DNA from: Varanus komodoensis
Taxonomy: Eukaryota > Chordata > Lepidosauria > Squamata > Varanidae
Length of the DNA stretch: 64,000 nt
Assembly: GCF_004798865.1 (NCBI RefSeq)
Contig: NW_025335269.1
Coordinates: 17,994,793 to 18,058,792 of the forward strand
Direction: 5' to 3'
Shown: positions 34,146-45,299 of the stretch, piece after piece
How the letters are laid out: each line of letters starts with the position of its first letter
Numbering within the stretch: position 1 is the stretch's first letter
The notes under the pieces: generated by a model
Database searches by the model: none
The model's input: only the letters and a program-made list of their open reading frames with translations
Told to the model about the DNA's origin: nothing
Position numbers and translations under genes: made by a program

Positions 34146-35094
34146 CTATTAAATAAATCCTCCAGACTCCCTGCTAATATACTCCACCTGCAGAGCATGC
34201 AACTTGGTGGCCAAGCATCTCATGACATTGTTGTTCTTACCAGTCGCAGTGGCAGCACACTACAAACTTTAGGATGCAAGAAGGTGGGTTCCTGCCAGTG
34301 CAGCGGCCAAGTTCTCACAGAGAATATGGCTGTTCCTAAGAAATTTGCTACAATGCCCATCACTTGCAGTATCTCTGCTAATTAACATGGTAGAGCCTTT
34401 CAAGATGTCATTTGTACATGGCTCTAGTGAGAACACTTGTACACAGATGTATTCAGCTTCTAGGGAGAGAAAACTTGAGTGAATTGACTTCTCAGTGGAT
34501 TACAATGTTAGGTTTATAGCATCAGCTATCCATAGTTGGCTGATGGATTAAGGAGCAGTAAAGATCACATTCTATTGTCAATAACTATTTAGATCTTTTA
34601 TGGCACAAATGTAATTACAAGAGAGACCATGTGCTCTGCGGTACAGAACAGATGGAGAAAAGGTCAGATATCAATTAAGTTGTAGTATGAGGTATCCTCA
34701 CATCAAACAGCCTGAAGGATCAATGAAAATAAACACTTTTACTTGAAGCTGGAAAATTTTCTCTTTTAAACCAGGATATTGAATGTTGAGCCACATGTTT
34801 ATTTACAAGCTAGTTGGCTCATTGAGCTTTTATTTCCCAAGCACAATTTATAGCAACATTAGTTGGAGATTGAGCTGCAATGATTCTAAATATGTAGCCC
34901 TGTAGCAGTGAGCGAGGGCCTAGTTGGCAATTGCGGGAACATTGTGGGGGCATTGCGTAGCTTGCAGGAGGAGGAGGTTATGCCAGTGTGTTACAAAAGA
35001 GCAACGGTGGATCATGAGCAGAGGACAAATCCAAGTGGAGTCTTGCAATCTGAAATAATTTCATTGATCCGACTTCCTTGTGTGCATACATTCC
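34146..35094. other. Unassigned sequence
   Basis: No gene or repeat body recognised. The small GC-richer block at 34890-35040 has a short plus-strand frame (69 codons) with no domain. Confidence 0.5.
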
Positions 35095-35180
35095 TGAGCA
35101 GGCTTACTGTTTTGTAAGCCATTCAGAGACCCACAGTTATTGGACAGGTTAGAAATACCCCAAATAAATAAATACATGCA
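35095..35180 (+). repeat. Retroposon 3' tail
   Basis: TTTTGTAAGCCATTCAGAGA, then GGACAGGTTAGAAATACCCC and AAATAAATAAATAC has the form of an L2/CR1-type 3' tail (TTGTAAGCC..CAGAG..GGTATAGAAAT..AAATAAA). The microsatellite that follows probably grew from its end repeat. Confidence 0.5.
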
Positions 35181-35181
35181 A

Positions 35182-35228
35182 ACATACATACATACATACA
35201 TACATACATACATACATACATACATACT
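35182..35228. repeat. (CATA)n microsatellite
   Basis: About eleven uninterrupted ACATACAT-type units directly downstream of a retroposon tail. A minus-strand frame reading repeated MYVC residues through it is an artefact of the repeat. Confidence 0.95.
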
Positions 35229-38200
35229 GTTTATGCTATGTAGTCTACACATTTTGAAAGGAGTTCTGGACATGTGAAAGGTATTACTTTCAAATTAAGG
35301 AGCTGGATGCAGGGTTAGTTGTGGTTTGTGGAGATCCACTGAAATCAACAGGACTTTACTAAGTCCCCCATAAAATCAAAACAAAAACCCGACCTAGCAA
35401 GATTCTCACCAATCTATACAAGCATTTTTAGCTAAGTTATTCCCTACATGGAGGGGACCTTCCCCCATGTTTGCCTTGATTTTTTTAATTCTCAAGATCT
35501 TTTTGTCTCATATATGAAGCAACATTTGAATTTTGTTAAGTTCTTCTCAAATAAGCAAATCAAGCAATGGTCTCACCCATTTCTGGGTCTAATGTAGCAG
35601 AAGAAGCACTAGGGGAAATGAAACAAGATGACTACAGCTTACCTAGCCCAGGGTTGTAGCTTTATTGGAAGAAAGGAGAAGAGAAAGAAACTGGACACCA
35701 ACAGAAAGGTGAGATAATTTGTATGTGTTCTAAGAGTGGCGTTTGTCTCTTCGCCTTTTAGCTTAAGGCAATGGATGAGTTAACAGCAGGGCTTCAATAC
35801 AGAGTCAATTCAGCTTAGCTTCCTAGATTTCTCCTTGTTATATTTTCTCCCACACTTACCAGGGAGGCGCTGAAAAGACTGCAGTTTTCAAACCCATCTT
35901 ATATCCAGTGTTTGAGATGATACTACCCTGGGATGGTGACATCTTTTAGCTTGTTACCAATATTTTCAAACGATTCTTAGATCTGGATTTTAACTTTCTG
36001 ACACGTTCATGGTTTGTGCTTCTGTGACTGACATGAATTCTATAACTATATAATAAGAAGGAAGTGAGAGAGAAAGAGAAAATGCAGTGTTTACATTAGC
36101 AACAGCTCCATGGTATTAAAATAAAATATGTTCCTTCCAAATGGGACATCACTGGCAGATATTGTTCCATCTCAAAAGCTCATTATTGAAAATTGTGTAG
36201 TTAATATTTAATACAAAGCCACATTGTGCAATGGCAAATATTTTAAATTAGTAATCGCTGAAGTTAAAAGCATTACTCTGAAATTGCTGAAGTGACAAGC
36301 ATCAGTATTCAAACTATCCTCAGAATGTGTCACCAGAAAATATGTGCAAAATACTTTGGACCTTACTGGGTGACGGAAAGGATTGTAGCAGATTCTTTTC
36401 CAGATTAGATCATTCATTAGCTTTTTTTCCCCTGGTGAAACATTCTCTCTACTAACAGAACTACTTAATTCTATTTTCTCTTTCTTTTTAACTTTAATTT
36501 CCACTTATTTTCCAGAACTATCTAGGCAGGGCATTTTGTAGCAGAAACCTTAATAAGCTTTTTTAATTAATAATAATGGAAACTAATATGATAAGCAGGG
36601 ACATTTATGTAGCTGAAGCATGCAACAGTCCCATTAAGAGCCCATTATTAAGAGAACATAATTAGTGTTGTATGCATTTGTACTTCAATATTCTTTATAT
36701 CTGACACTAGTAAAGAGCTTGTGAAATTAGAAAACAGTAATTGAATATGTCAAGCAATCTCTTGATAAGTCAAGATGGATCTGGGTAGAAAAAGATGACC
36801 CACGTCAGTGAAATGCCTAGTTAAAATCTGACCATGTGCCATCCACAACTGTGAGGGGAAGAGGCCATCTGTAGTCCTTCGCCGCAGCTTAGAGGCAGTT
36901 GTACTGGTCTTACCCTTTTCCAGATTTTCAATGAGCTGTGAAGTAATCTCAATGATCAGAGCAGGGGCAAAGAACCTCTTTCAATCTGAAGGTACTCTTT
37001 TGAAAAATGCATGCTTTTGCAAGTGCACACAAACATGCTTGAATCAACAGGAGAGAAATGTGAACAGATGTGTCAACATTTGGGAACACATGCCTGAAAA
37101 ACTGCACAATTTTTGCATGGAAAAGGTTTGCAAAGGGAGCAAAGTTTGCATTCTGATATGGACTTGAATCAAACAAGATATGAGTTGTCCCTTGGAGAAC
37201 CTCAAGGAACTTGATCTTTGCTGAGTCACGCCTCCTTGACTGGTGCACCACCTTTTGGTGCCAATGGAAACCTTTTCTCCACCGTATCCCACGCGATTTG
37301 AGTGGATACCAAATGGGAGCTTTCATACCCACACAAATAGCCACTTTAGGGAAGAGGGAAATTTTGGCAGAATTTTGTCAGCTCTGGGGATTGGTCTATA
37401 CTTCTCTCACAGTCCTGCTCTAATCCTCCTCCCACATGCTGTATGGCCATAAGATTTATGGGTCTTTTTTGCAAAAAAGATTCATGCAACTCAAAGTGAC
37501 ACACTTAGTATTCCTTAGATATGACTTGTCTCTTAACCTTCTGGGAAAAAACACACCAACTGGGAAAATTTACTTCTCATTCCATATTTTTCCATATGGG
37601 CATGATGGAGGGACCACTTCCAGTGACTAGCTTACCACCATTAGTGTTGATATTATTTAAGTGTCTTGGGAAAGTCTCAAATCATGGGTAGGCAAAGGGC
37701 AGCAGGCTGCATTCTTACAGACAAGACTATATTTGAGGGGACTCACAATAAAATCTATAAGGACTGTAACAAATATGCATAAGGCTAGAAAAAGCATTTG
37801 AAAAAAATGTATTAAGGTTCCCTTATTCCAGGAGTGGATAAAGTTGATTGCCCACCATTCCTGAATGTTGCCTGTGCCAGCAGGAGCTTCTGGGAACTTG
37901 ACCTTCTGTCCACCCCGGCCTACTTGATCCATTTGTCTGTCTCCTGTTTCTCCACTGCCTCGAAAACTGAAAACAGCAACTTAAAAAGCCAGACTGTCCT
38001 AAATGGCTGGAGCTGGGCAATGATTAAGCAGATACCAGGAAAGTGAGAACTAGGAGTAGCATCTGAGTAGTTTGCTGTGTCAAATGGTTGTTGACCTGTT
38101 GTTAACTTTATACAGGTTTTCATACTCCGACCAGGAAAGCCTTCAGGTAACAATTCACCCCCCTCCCCAGGACTGAAGCGTACTGAGAAATTGTAAAAGC

Positions 38201-38645
38201 CCAGCATATATGAAACTGCTGACAGTTGCTCAGTACCTCTGGCTTAAAGGCTTTGCATGCCATTCTGGGGCCACATAACAGCTTCCTGATTGTTTGGCTG
38301 TACACTTGGTTTTTGTTTCTGTGTTGAACGGGGCTGGATGACTAAGCTCTCTGCAGCGGCAGCTGAGGATCCTGTTTCGAAAGGCCTGGAACTTGGCTCG
38401 TGAAAGGAGGTTCCAAGAAGTAGAGCAGGATCTTTAGGACATGTTTAGATTCTTGCTTTCAAGATGGCATTCATCTGAAATAGGAGGACGACCTTGAGTA
38501 TGATAGACAGCTCGTTCCACTTGCCTGAGATGTAATTATACAGAACCGCAACAGGAGAAAGATGATTGTGACTGAAGCGGTAGAAATGAGAAGATAAGCA
38601 AAGTGATTAAGAAATATCAAGCCCCTTTCCCTACCTGTTGGTCTG
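35229..38645. other. Unassigned sequence, partly candidate conserved DNA
   Basis: No gene recognised in 3.4 kb. The block at about 36480-36720 is AT-rich, repeat-free and dense in TTAATTAATAAT-type words. At 36990-37150 a diverged TGCA-rich repeat block resembles that at 25.5 kb. The minus-strand frames at 36949-37344 (131 codons) and 37657-37932 (91 codons) have no domain. Confidence 0.45.
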
Positions 38646-38700
38646 CTGGTGTGTTGGACTGCAACTCTCATCATTCCCAGCCAGTATGACCAACTGGAAT
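38646..38700 (+). repeat. Fragment of inverted-repeat DNA element
   Basis: GTTGGACTGCAACTCTCATC followed by ATTCCCAGCCAGTATGACC is the core of the same element as at 8.3 and 49.15 kb. A weak TGTTGGACTC follows at 38700. Ends are not preserved. Confidence 0.55.
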
Positions 38701-40799
38701 GTTGGACTCAAAGGGTCCAGACCTGGCACACTCAGCCCAATTAAGCATGACAAGGAGGTGGGAAAACTGTATTTTGTTCTTGAGAATAAAGTTCAATCAC
38801 AGCGAAGGGGCAATTGATCATGAGTGAATGGTGGTGTCCTCTTTTAAGCCTCAGATGACCAGGTAGTGATGGCAGCAGCCTACTGGGCTGAAATTCTCAC
38901 CATGATTGCCTATTGGTACATTTGAATTCAGGTGGTCCCTGTGCTTACCTGGGTGGCTGAGCTACCTGGAGGTTGGGCTAGGAGCTTTGGGAGAGGGATT
39001 CCTCTAAATCCCTGACCGAAGGCAGGCTCTGATTACGCTGATAAGACTTAAGTACAAGACTAGCCTTCCTGGGCTTAATGCCGGCCAGCCAGGTATGTCC
39101 TATAGGAGGACACCATGATGGGGAAGAGTGATGTTGTGACGGGGGGGGGGGGCTTGAACAATTCAGGAACTGCCAAGTACATGTCAGGGGCGCACTATCA
39201 ACCATCCATGGGGCTCGGCAGGTTCTTAACAATCACACTTGCTTTTCAGCAAGGCAGTAGGCACAGGAAAGCTCTACTGTCCCTAGTGGGGCAGTCTGGT
39301 GCCCGGGTTTGGCTTGGGGTGCCGCTAGTTATGCAGGCCTGGCAGAGCTGCAGAACAAGTTTGCAAAAGGGAATGCTGATTACAGAATCCGATCACAACC
39401 CTAATAATCAGTCAAATGGTTACATCGGTAAAATATTTGCTGAGAAACAAGCTTGTTGCATTCACGCATGCCTAAGGGGTCAGCAGTCTTTGGTGTGCCC
39501 CTAAAAAAAGGAACATATGAATTGTCCCGAAGCCTAATAGAGGAAAATGCAAAACATTGTCCTTTTTGCCACCCCTGCTTACAACTGGAGCCAAAATGGC
39601 ATTTGTATTATGAGGGCACCAAGATCTCAAGGTGCTAAATTGGCTGCAGGAACTTGTTCACAAAACCCAGTTTGAACTTCCAGGACTGTTCTGTGAAGTA
39701 TATTTCCAGAGATGATTTTGCACTGTCCTCCACCAACATACACACACGCACACACACACACACACCTTTCGCATTTAAAATTAACTCGCCATTCTCACCT
39801 ATACTTAAGCACAATCTGTTCCCATGGAAACAGGGCAGCAAATGCTAAATCTGGCATATGATGCAAGCAGCCCAAATAAGTGATGCCATTACTAAATGCA
39901 ATAAAGTCTCTAAGCACTTCCCGGGAATGTAAATCAAATCAGAAGGAAACTGGCAGGCATGCTTGCTGCAGCATGAGGCAATGAGAGGAAAACACGCCGT
40001 TGTGGTCTCTGCAACAAACAGGCCATTAATTCAATTCCATCCGGAGTGAGTAATGCACCTCGTACATAAGGCTGGTGGGAGTTGGTGGGCCAGGGAACCG
40101 CAGCCTTTCCCTCAAGTGCCTCCATCGGCTCTGGCATCAGCCTCCATGTTTCTTGTGCATGATGCAGCACCGCTGTCCCAGTGCTAGTGGTTTTGATCAG
40201 AGATCAGGAGCCAGCTAACCTGGCCACCCCTCCTCTTCTCCCAAGGGTTTGATGTAAAAGGATAACAACCCCTCGTGATTGAACTGTGAAAAGCAGGATT
40301 TCCATGGAAGTTGGTGGGTGATGGACAGACTCTGGCAGCATCTGACAGAGCCAGAGAAAATCCACTGGACTGGGGTGGGCAGAACCAGACAGTACCAGGC
40401 AGAATCGGACTTCACTGGGTTTTCAGACCTAGTGCTGGCTATCTCACTGAATATGGTCAGAGTGCTATCAAGAGGAGGAAGGTAAAGGAAAGCGGCAAAT
40501 GACCTGGCGCACACACAGCTACTAGCTGCGAGGGTAGCAAACATAATTTATTAGGATAATTTACAAATATCAGTGACAACATATCTGATGTGTCTTCCAT
40601 GATGTCTTCCGTTGCCAAACTTAGAAAGGGTAAGTCAGGAACCTCTGTGAGTTTTTCAAAGGATGGTGCAAATGCACGTTCTACCAGCCTGACACCTGTA
40701 CTTGTTATTATCCATCTCCTCCGCTGGGGATGTTCATCCTTCTCCACTGGAGATCATCCCTGGAGCAGTTTCATCTCCTCCAGAGTGAGCAACTAACCA
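38701..40799. other. Unassigned sequence with G-run and CA microsatellite
   Basis: A 12-base G run lies at 39141-39152 and a CA run at 39737-39766. The block at 39840-40170 is repeat-free and keeps several CpG sites. Overlapping frames on both strands at 40215-40750 have no domain. No gene recognised. Confidence 0.5.
39737..39766. repeat. (CA)n microsatellite
   Basis: ACATACACACACGCACACAC continues as CA to 39765, about 13 units with two interruptions. Confidence 0.95.
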
Positions 40800-40804
40800 A
40801 TTAC

Positions 40805-41315
40805 TATGAAAATGATTTTGTTGTTATGTGCCAGCATGTTATCTCTGACTTATGGGAACACTTTGAATGAACACACTCTTTACAGCCCTGCTCAGCTTCT
40901 GTAAACTCAAGGCTGTGGCTTCCATTATGGAGTCAATCCATCCATATTTGATCTTCCCCTTCTTCCTTTGCTTTCAAGTTTCCCTATATTCAATTTCCCA
41001 ATATTGTTTTCTAGAGTCTTGACATCTCATGATGCACCCAAAGTACAACAATTTCAGGTTTGCCATTTTTGCTTCCAAGGAAACTGCTGGCTTGATTTGA
41101 TCTAGGACACACTTGTTAAGGTATTTGCAAAGATCTTCCTAAGCACTATGCTTTGAGCTCATCAGTTTTCTTCCTGACAGCTTTCATCCATCTTTCACAC
41201 CTATACATAGTGATTGGACATGCAAGAGTGTGGTTGATCTTGGCCTTGGACTCTATACCTGCCTTGTAATTTGGTTAGGCTTCAGTAAGGATGGAAGTCA
41301 TGATAGAGTAGAAAA
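40805..41315 (-). mobile_element. RTE-BovB LINE, C-terminal end of ORF2
   Basis: On the minus strand the remnant reads RWMKAVRKKTDELKA near 41165-41205, where BovB ORF2 has the ADKRKIDSFE-type block. It continues with CPRSNQASSFLGSKNGK-like text where BovB has QIKPELSLEAKMTK. Then comes WMD..HNGSHSL (BovB WIDSIKEATGLSL), and finally SRAVKSVFIQSVPISQR, where BovB has SKAVKDRTFWRSLIHRV. The order and spacing are right. Stops and frame changes are present. RTE-BovB is abundant in squamates and known for transfer between distant animals, but nothing here shows recent transfer. Confidence 0.8.
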
Positions 41316-43192
41316 CACTTGATTGTCAGATATATTGTGGTAAAAAAACCCATGGTAACCGTGAAGTGTTGCTTGTCATGTTGGCTGAATGCAGCCATTG
41401 TATAGAGATCATCTCTGGTTCAGGAGAACAGTGGCCATTTGCCAGCTGAGCTTTTGTTCTCAGTGGCTGGCCAAGCCACATCAATGCACTTCCCCCCACA
41501 CACTTGCACACTCATACATATTCCATCACATGGACAGGTCAGATGAAGACTGCCTGACAAGAACCAGATTGGCGAAAGCTGAGAAGACAGACATAATCAG
41601 AGGCTGTCTAGGATTTTCTGGGAAAGGTCCATGGGCTGCTAAGATCCTATTTAATACAGCAGTCTCCTCATTCACAGGTTTTACATGGGGAACAACCTTC
41701 TTTTCTTACACTTCCTGTACAGCAGGGACCCTGATGGTCTTTTACCCCAAGGGCAGAGTTCCACTTCAAAGAAATTCTGAAGGGGCCAAAGAAGCAGGTG
41801 TGATTAAAAAATATATATTGGTTCCTAAGCCTGAGTAGGATCATTCCCATCTACAAGAATAGGGAGAGATTTTGCAAAAGCTTGGATCAGCGGTTGGGGA
41901 AGAAAAGGAGCCATAGCCCTCTAGGGAACACCAGAAGTTCAGAGTGGGACCCCAACTGGGCTGGATTTGTCTTCATGACCTGAGGTCCTACCATAAAGTG
42001 AGACAGCTAAAGGTATCCAAATTGCTGATCTTCCCAATGAGGCTACTAGATTTATAAAGATTAGCCCTTCTGAGGCTTTTCCAGACAGAAGCTTCTTCTG
42101 TGAGGAGAGATTTTGCAAATTATGGCCAAAAGATGGCCAGAGGTTTATCAAATCTAGTCATGCTGCAAGACAACAAGCCCAACTGACTATTGGTGGGACC
42201 GAATGCCAACAGTTTGTAAAGGAACTTCATTAGATTAGATGAAGTTCCTTTACAAACATTTGGATTATCCATTTCTATGAACATTCAGATTGCCACTTAA
42301 TATTTCTTATAAGGTATTGGCTGAACCACAGATTCTGGCAGACTGAAGGTGGAATAGTTCTTAAATCTGCACGATGTCTTCAAGGAGCCCAATTTAATCC
42401 AGGACACCTGCAGGCAATCCTCTCTTGCTCTGGAGCCCCGGAGCAAGAACAGGATCCTGTCCTAAAAGTTAGCTCTGATATGACCTGAGGACGTGGCCTG
42501 TCATGCATTTTGCACACTTCAGTACCACTGCTTAGCAAGTGCACAGAGGGCTTCAGCAGCACCTTTGCAGCAAGCAGCCGTTCACCTCCGGCACCAGCTT
42601 TGCCTGCCTGCAACTGATATCAGCCACCTAAACTGCCTTTAAAATGCACGAGTCGAAGCAGAGTGTCTCTGCTCGATAGCACAATGTTTCAGAGACCAAG
42701 CCGTACTTTTTGTAGCAACAATTAACCTCCTTTCCTGCTGTGCTCACAAATGGAAGTGAAAGCGCACAAAGTTGTTAGGATGGCTTTTTGATTCAAAAAT
42801 AAAAATAAAAAGAGCAGGTGAATTAGCTCCCTGGGTAGCCTTTTCTCTGGCTGTCACATCAGGAAGGTCTGATCGTTGTTGTTTTTTTAAAAAACAGTAG
42901 CACTAAGCTTTTCCAGTTTTATTCCCCATGTCGATAAAACCCCCAAACAATCCCTATCTCAATCTCCATTCCACTTCAAATGGGCTCTGTCAATGATGGC
43001 CCCTGGAGAATTTGGGGTGTGTATAACTCAAGCTGCTTTTTGACATCTCTGACCCTTTGGAACAGGGGTGGGCATTCAGTGGCCCTTGGCCCAATGGCCA
43101 AAGCCTTCTGCATGTGATTGGTTACGCTTTGACTCTCTTGCAAAAGCAATCTGTCCTTCCCCTGGCAGCCAAAGGCAACAGGTAGGAAAAGA
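41316..43192. other. Unassigned sequence with a perfect short hairpin
   Basis: No gene or repeat body recognised. A 149-codon plus-strand frame at 41389-41838 has no domain. A perfect hairpin lies at 42212-42257. The block 42620-42780 is repeat-free and keeps CpG sites. A short GAGCAAGA / TCTTGCTC inverted pair occurs at 42422-42450. Confidence 0.5.
42212..42257. other. Perfect 19-bp hairpin with 8-base loop
   Basis: GTTTGTAAAGGAACTTCAT at 42212-42230 is matched exactly by ATGAAGTTCCTTTACAAAC at 42239-42257, with TAGATTAG between. A perfect stem of this length is unusual in otherwise unique DNA. It is too short for a normal microRNA precursor. It may be a remnant of a palindromic element or the product of a local template-switch inversion. 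Confidence 0.65.
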
Positions 43193-43475
43193 GAGAGGGG
43201 AAAGGGGGTGTCGAATAGGAAGGGAGACAAAGAGGTGGTAGAAAGCAAAAGAGAAAGGGGAACATCAGAGAAGAAGGGGGGCAAGAGAAAATAAGTTGGC
43301 AGAAAGAGGGGAAAAAGGGTGTCAGAGAGAGGGCAAAAAAGAGGAAGGTAGATAGCAGAAGAGAAAGCAGGTATCAAGTATGGAGGCGGGGAGGATAGAG
43401 AAAATGAGATGTAAGAAAGAGAAAGACATAAATCCTGCCAGAGATAATGATATAAGGGGACCAGGAGAAAGGGTG
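43193..43475. repeat. Purine-rich minisatellite, about 55-58 bp unit
   Basis: Units begin with GAGAGGGG or GAGAAAG at 43193, 43251, 43306, 43361 and 43419, giving spacings of 58, 55, 55 and 58 bases. Each unit has the same sub-blocks: a G-rich start, a GTATC/GTGTC/CATC word, a GGGAGG block and an AAGNNGGCAGAAA-like end. The purines all lie on the plus strand. The 187-codon minus-strand frame through it (42976-43539) is proline/serine/leucine-rich because of the pyrimidine strand; the unit length is not a fixed multiple of three, so coding is unlikely. Confidence 0.75.
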
Positions 43476-43496
43476 GGCTAGAGAAGTGGGGAGAGG

Positions 43497-43684
43497 AGAG
43501 ACAGTGTGCTATAGTGGTGAGAGTGCTGTGTTCAGCCATGAAGCTGCCTGGCTGACTTTGGGCTAGTCACTGAGTCACAGCCTAACCTTCCTCAAAGAGA
43601 TACCAACTGAGGATGCAAAGAGGACTCTGTAACCTGTCCCAGGTTCCTTGCAGGAGGACAAAGGGGGGCTATAAATGTAAGGCA
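43497..43684 (+). repeat. tRNA-derived SINE (family A), internally deleted
   Basis: The head GACAGTGTGCTATAGTGGTG leads directly into TTCAGCCATGAAGCTGCC, so the B-box region is missing. GGCTAGTCACTGAGTCACAG, CAGGTTCCTTGCAGGAGGA and GGGGGCTATAAATGTAA follow. The order is family A, but about 20-25 bases are missing at the head/body join. Confidence 0.75.
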
Positions 43685-45295
43685 GCCCCTGCAGCCTTGT
43701 TCACCAGCAGCACAAGCCCCCAGCAGACCCCCCCCATGAGGAAATGTGGCCCCCGTCAGAAAGAGAGGACCATCAGGCTGCAGTGTGGGATGCTGCATGA
43801 GTGTACCATTTTGTTGTTGAAGGTTTAAAGAAAGATAATAGAAAGACAGATGAGGGCAAGGAACAAAGGTAGGAGAAAGAGATTAAGGAAGAGAAGCAGC
43901 AGGCCTGCCGTTTGGACTAAAGGACAGTGTCTTGAAGTGCACAGTCTTAGTGGCTAGGAGCAATCTCTATTCGGGAAGACAATTCTAGACCAATGCTAAA
44001 CATGCTCACTTGCAGCAGAATCCCATTGAGTTCAAGGCAAATTGCTCCCAATGAGTGAGTCTCAGGTTACAGACAACCCACTTTTTGTCTTCTGTTGTTT
44101 TGCTGGCTGCCACTTCAATCCCTTCCTCAGGAGGATTTTCACATTCCAAATTGGCTTTGGCACTTTTTTTTTTTTTTTTTTTGCTGATCTTTAGGGTCTT
44201 CTAAAGAACCATGAACCAACACCTTTCACCTGTTCCTTGATCTTGAGTTGCTTCAGCAAATAAGAGCAGGGTGTCTGCTACCTTTTCCAAACTTGCTATT
44301 CCACTACTCTACACCTGAAGACCAAAAAGATTTGGGATACATGATGGAAACAGGGAGATCTGAAACGTGCTTAGTACCCTGTTCCCATTCAACTCCTGTT
44401 CTACTTATGGTAAAGTTTCATCTCTTGTTAAGTCAGAAGTTCAAAGAAACTTTTCAGGTGCCCTGCAACCATCTAAATCAGAGCTCATGAAGCACCATTA
44501 CAATGCCTAACCTCTCTTTGTCAGCTGGGATTAATTGAGAGCAATATTAGGGTGGCCACATATGGGTTGCCCTTCCGCCCAAAAGAGGAAATGAATCACC
44601 CCAAAAAAGGACAAATAATTAGAGCATCTGCATAAAGAAAAGATCTGCCTCTATTCCAAGTGCTTGGATTTCTGTACTGTTTCACGAATGTGATTTTCCT
44701 ACTGGTATCCAGTATATAAAATATCATTTACATTGGAGTCCTATTTTGTAATGGTTACTGTGGCTTCTTTAAGAAAATAGTTTACATATTTGCATCTTCA
44801 GGGCATGCCTTCAGCCTTCCTAGAAGGGAGATACAACAACTTGTATCTGTTGATCTGGGGAGTGGGGGCCAAGAATGTTTTTCATTATCTACTTTAGGGT
44901 GTTCCTATGGTACACAAAATAAACGTACATTTCTTTCTAGTATTCCTCGATTCTTTGTCAAATAGAGCTTCCTTGCTCAGATGCAAATGTTGCTTGTGGG
45001 TAATGAGGTATTCATCACTAACCAACTAGCAAATTTTGCCTTGGCAGCAAAGTAAAATTATATTAAATATCAAAACATGTAGCGAAGGGGGATAGATCGC
45101 CTTACGCTATTCTATGTAAGCAACTATTTATGTATTGTAATCATGTTTTGCTATTTTAGTGTTGTTTCTATATTGCAGTGGTTCTTGGTATTTATAAATA
45201 TGTATGAATACGTATGAATATGTATGAAAATGTTTTATTGTTGGTGGTACATTATGGTAGACTATAGCTTTAAGTACTACAGTTAAACACATCAG
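43685..45295. other. Unassigned sequence with T-run
   Basis: A 19-base T run lies at 44164-44182. At 44541-44640 the block GGTGGCCACATATGGGTTGC with CCCAAAAAAGGACAAA may be a scrap of a repeat related to family R, at low confidence. A short 10-base tandem (TATGAATACG-type, about three units) lies at 45200-45231. No gene recognised. Confidence 0.45.
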
Positions 45296-45299
45296 AGTC

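Noticed and set aside
35182-35228. CRISPR-like array
   Set aside because: The repeats are 4 bases with no spacers, and the organism is a vertebrate.
35061-35273. Small repetitive protein with MYVC repeats on the minus strand
   Set aside because: It is the translation of a CATA microsatellite.
42976-43539. 187-codon minus-strand frame rich in leucine, serine and proline
   Set aside because: Most of it is the pyrimidine strand of a purine minisatellite and its end is a SINE head. The repeat unit length is not a fixed multiple of three.
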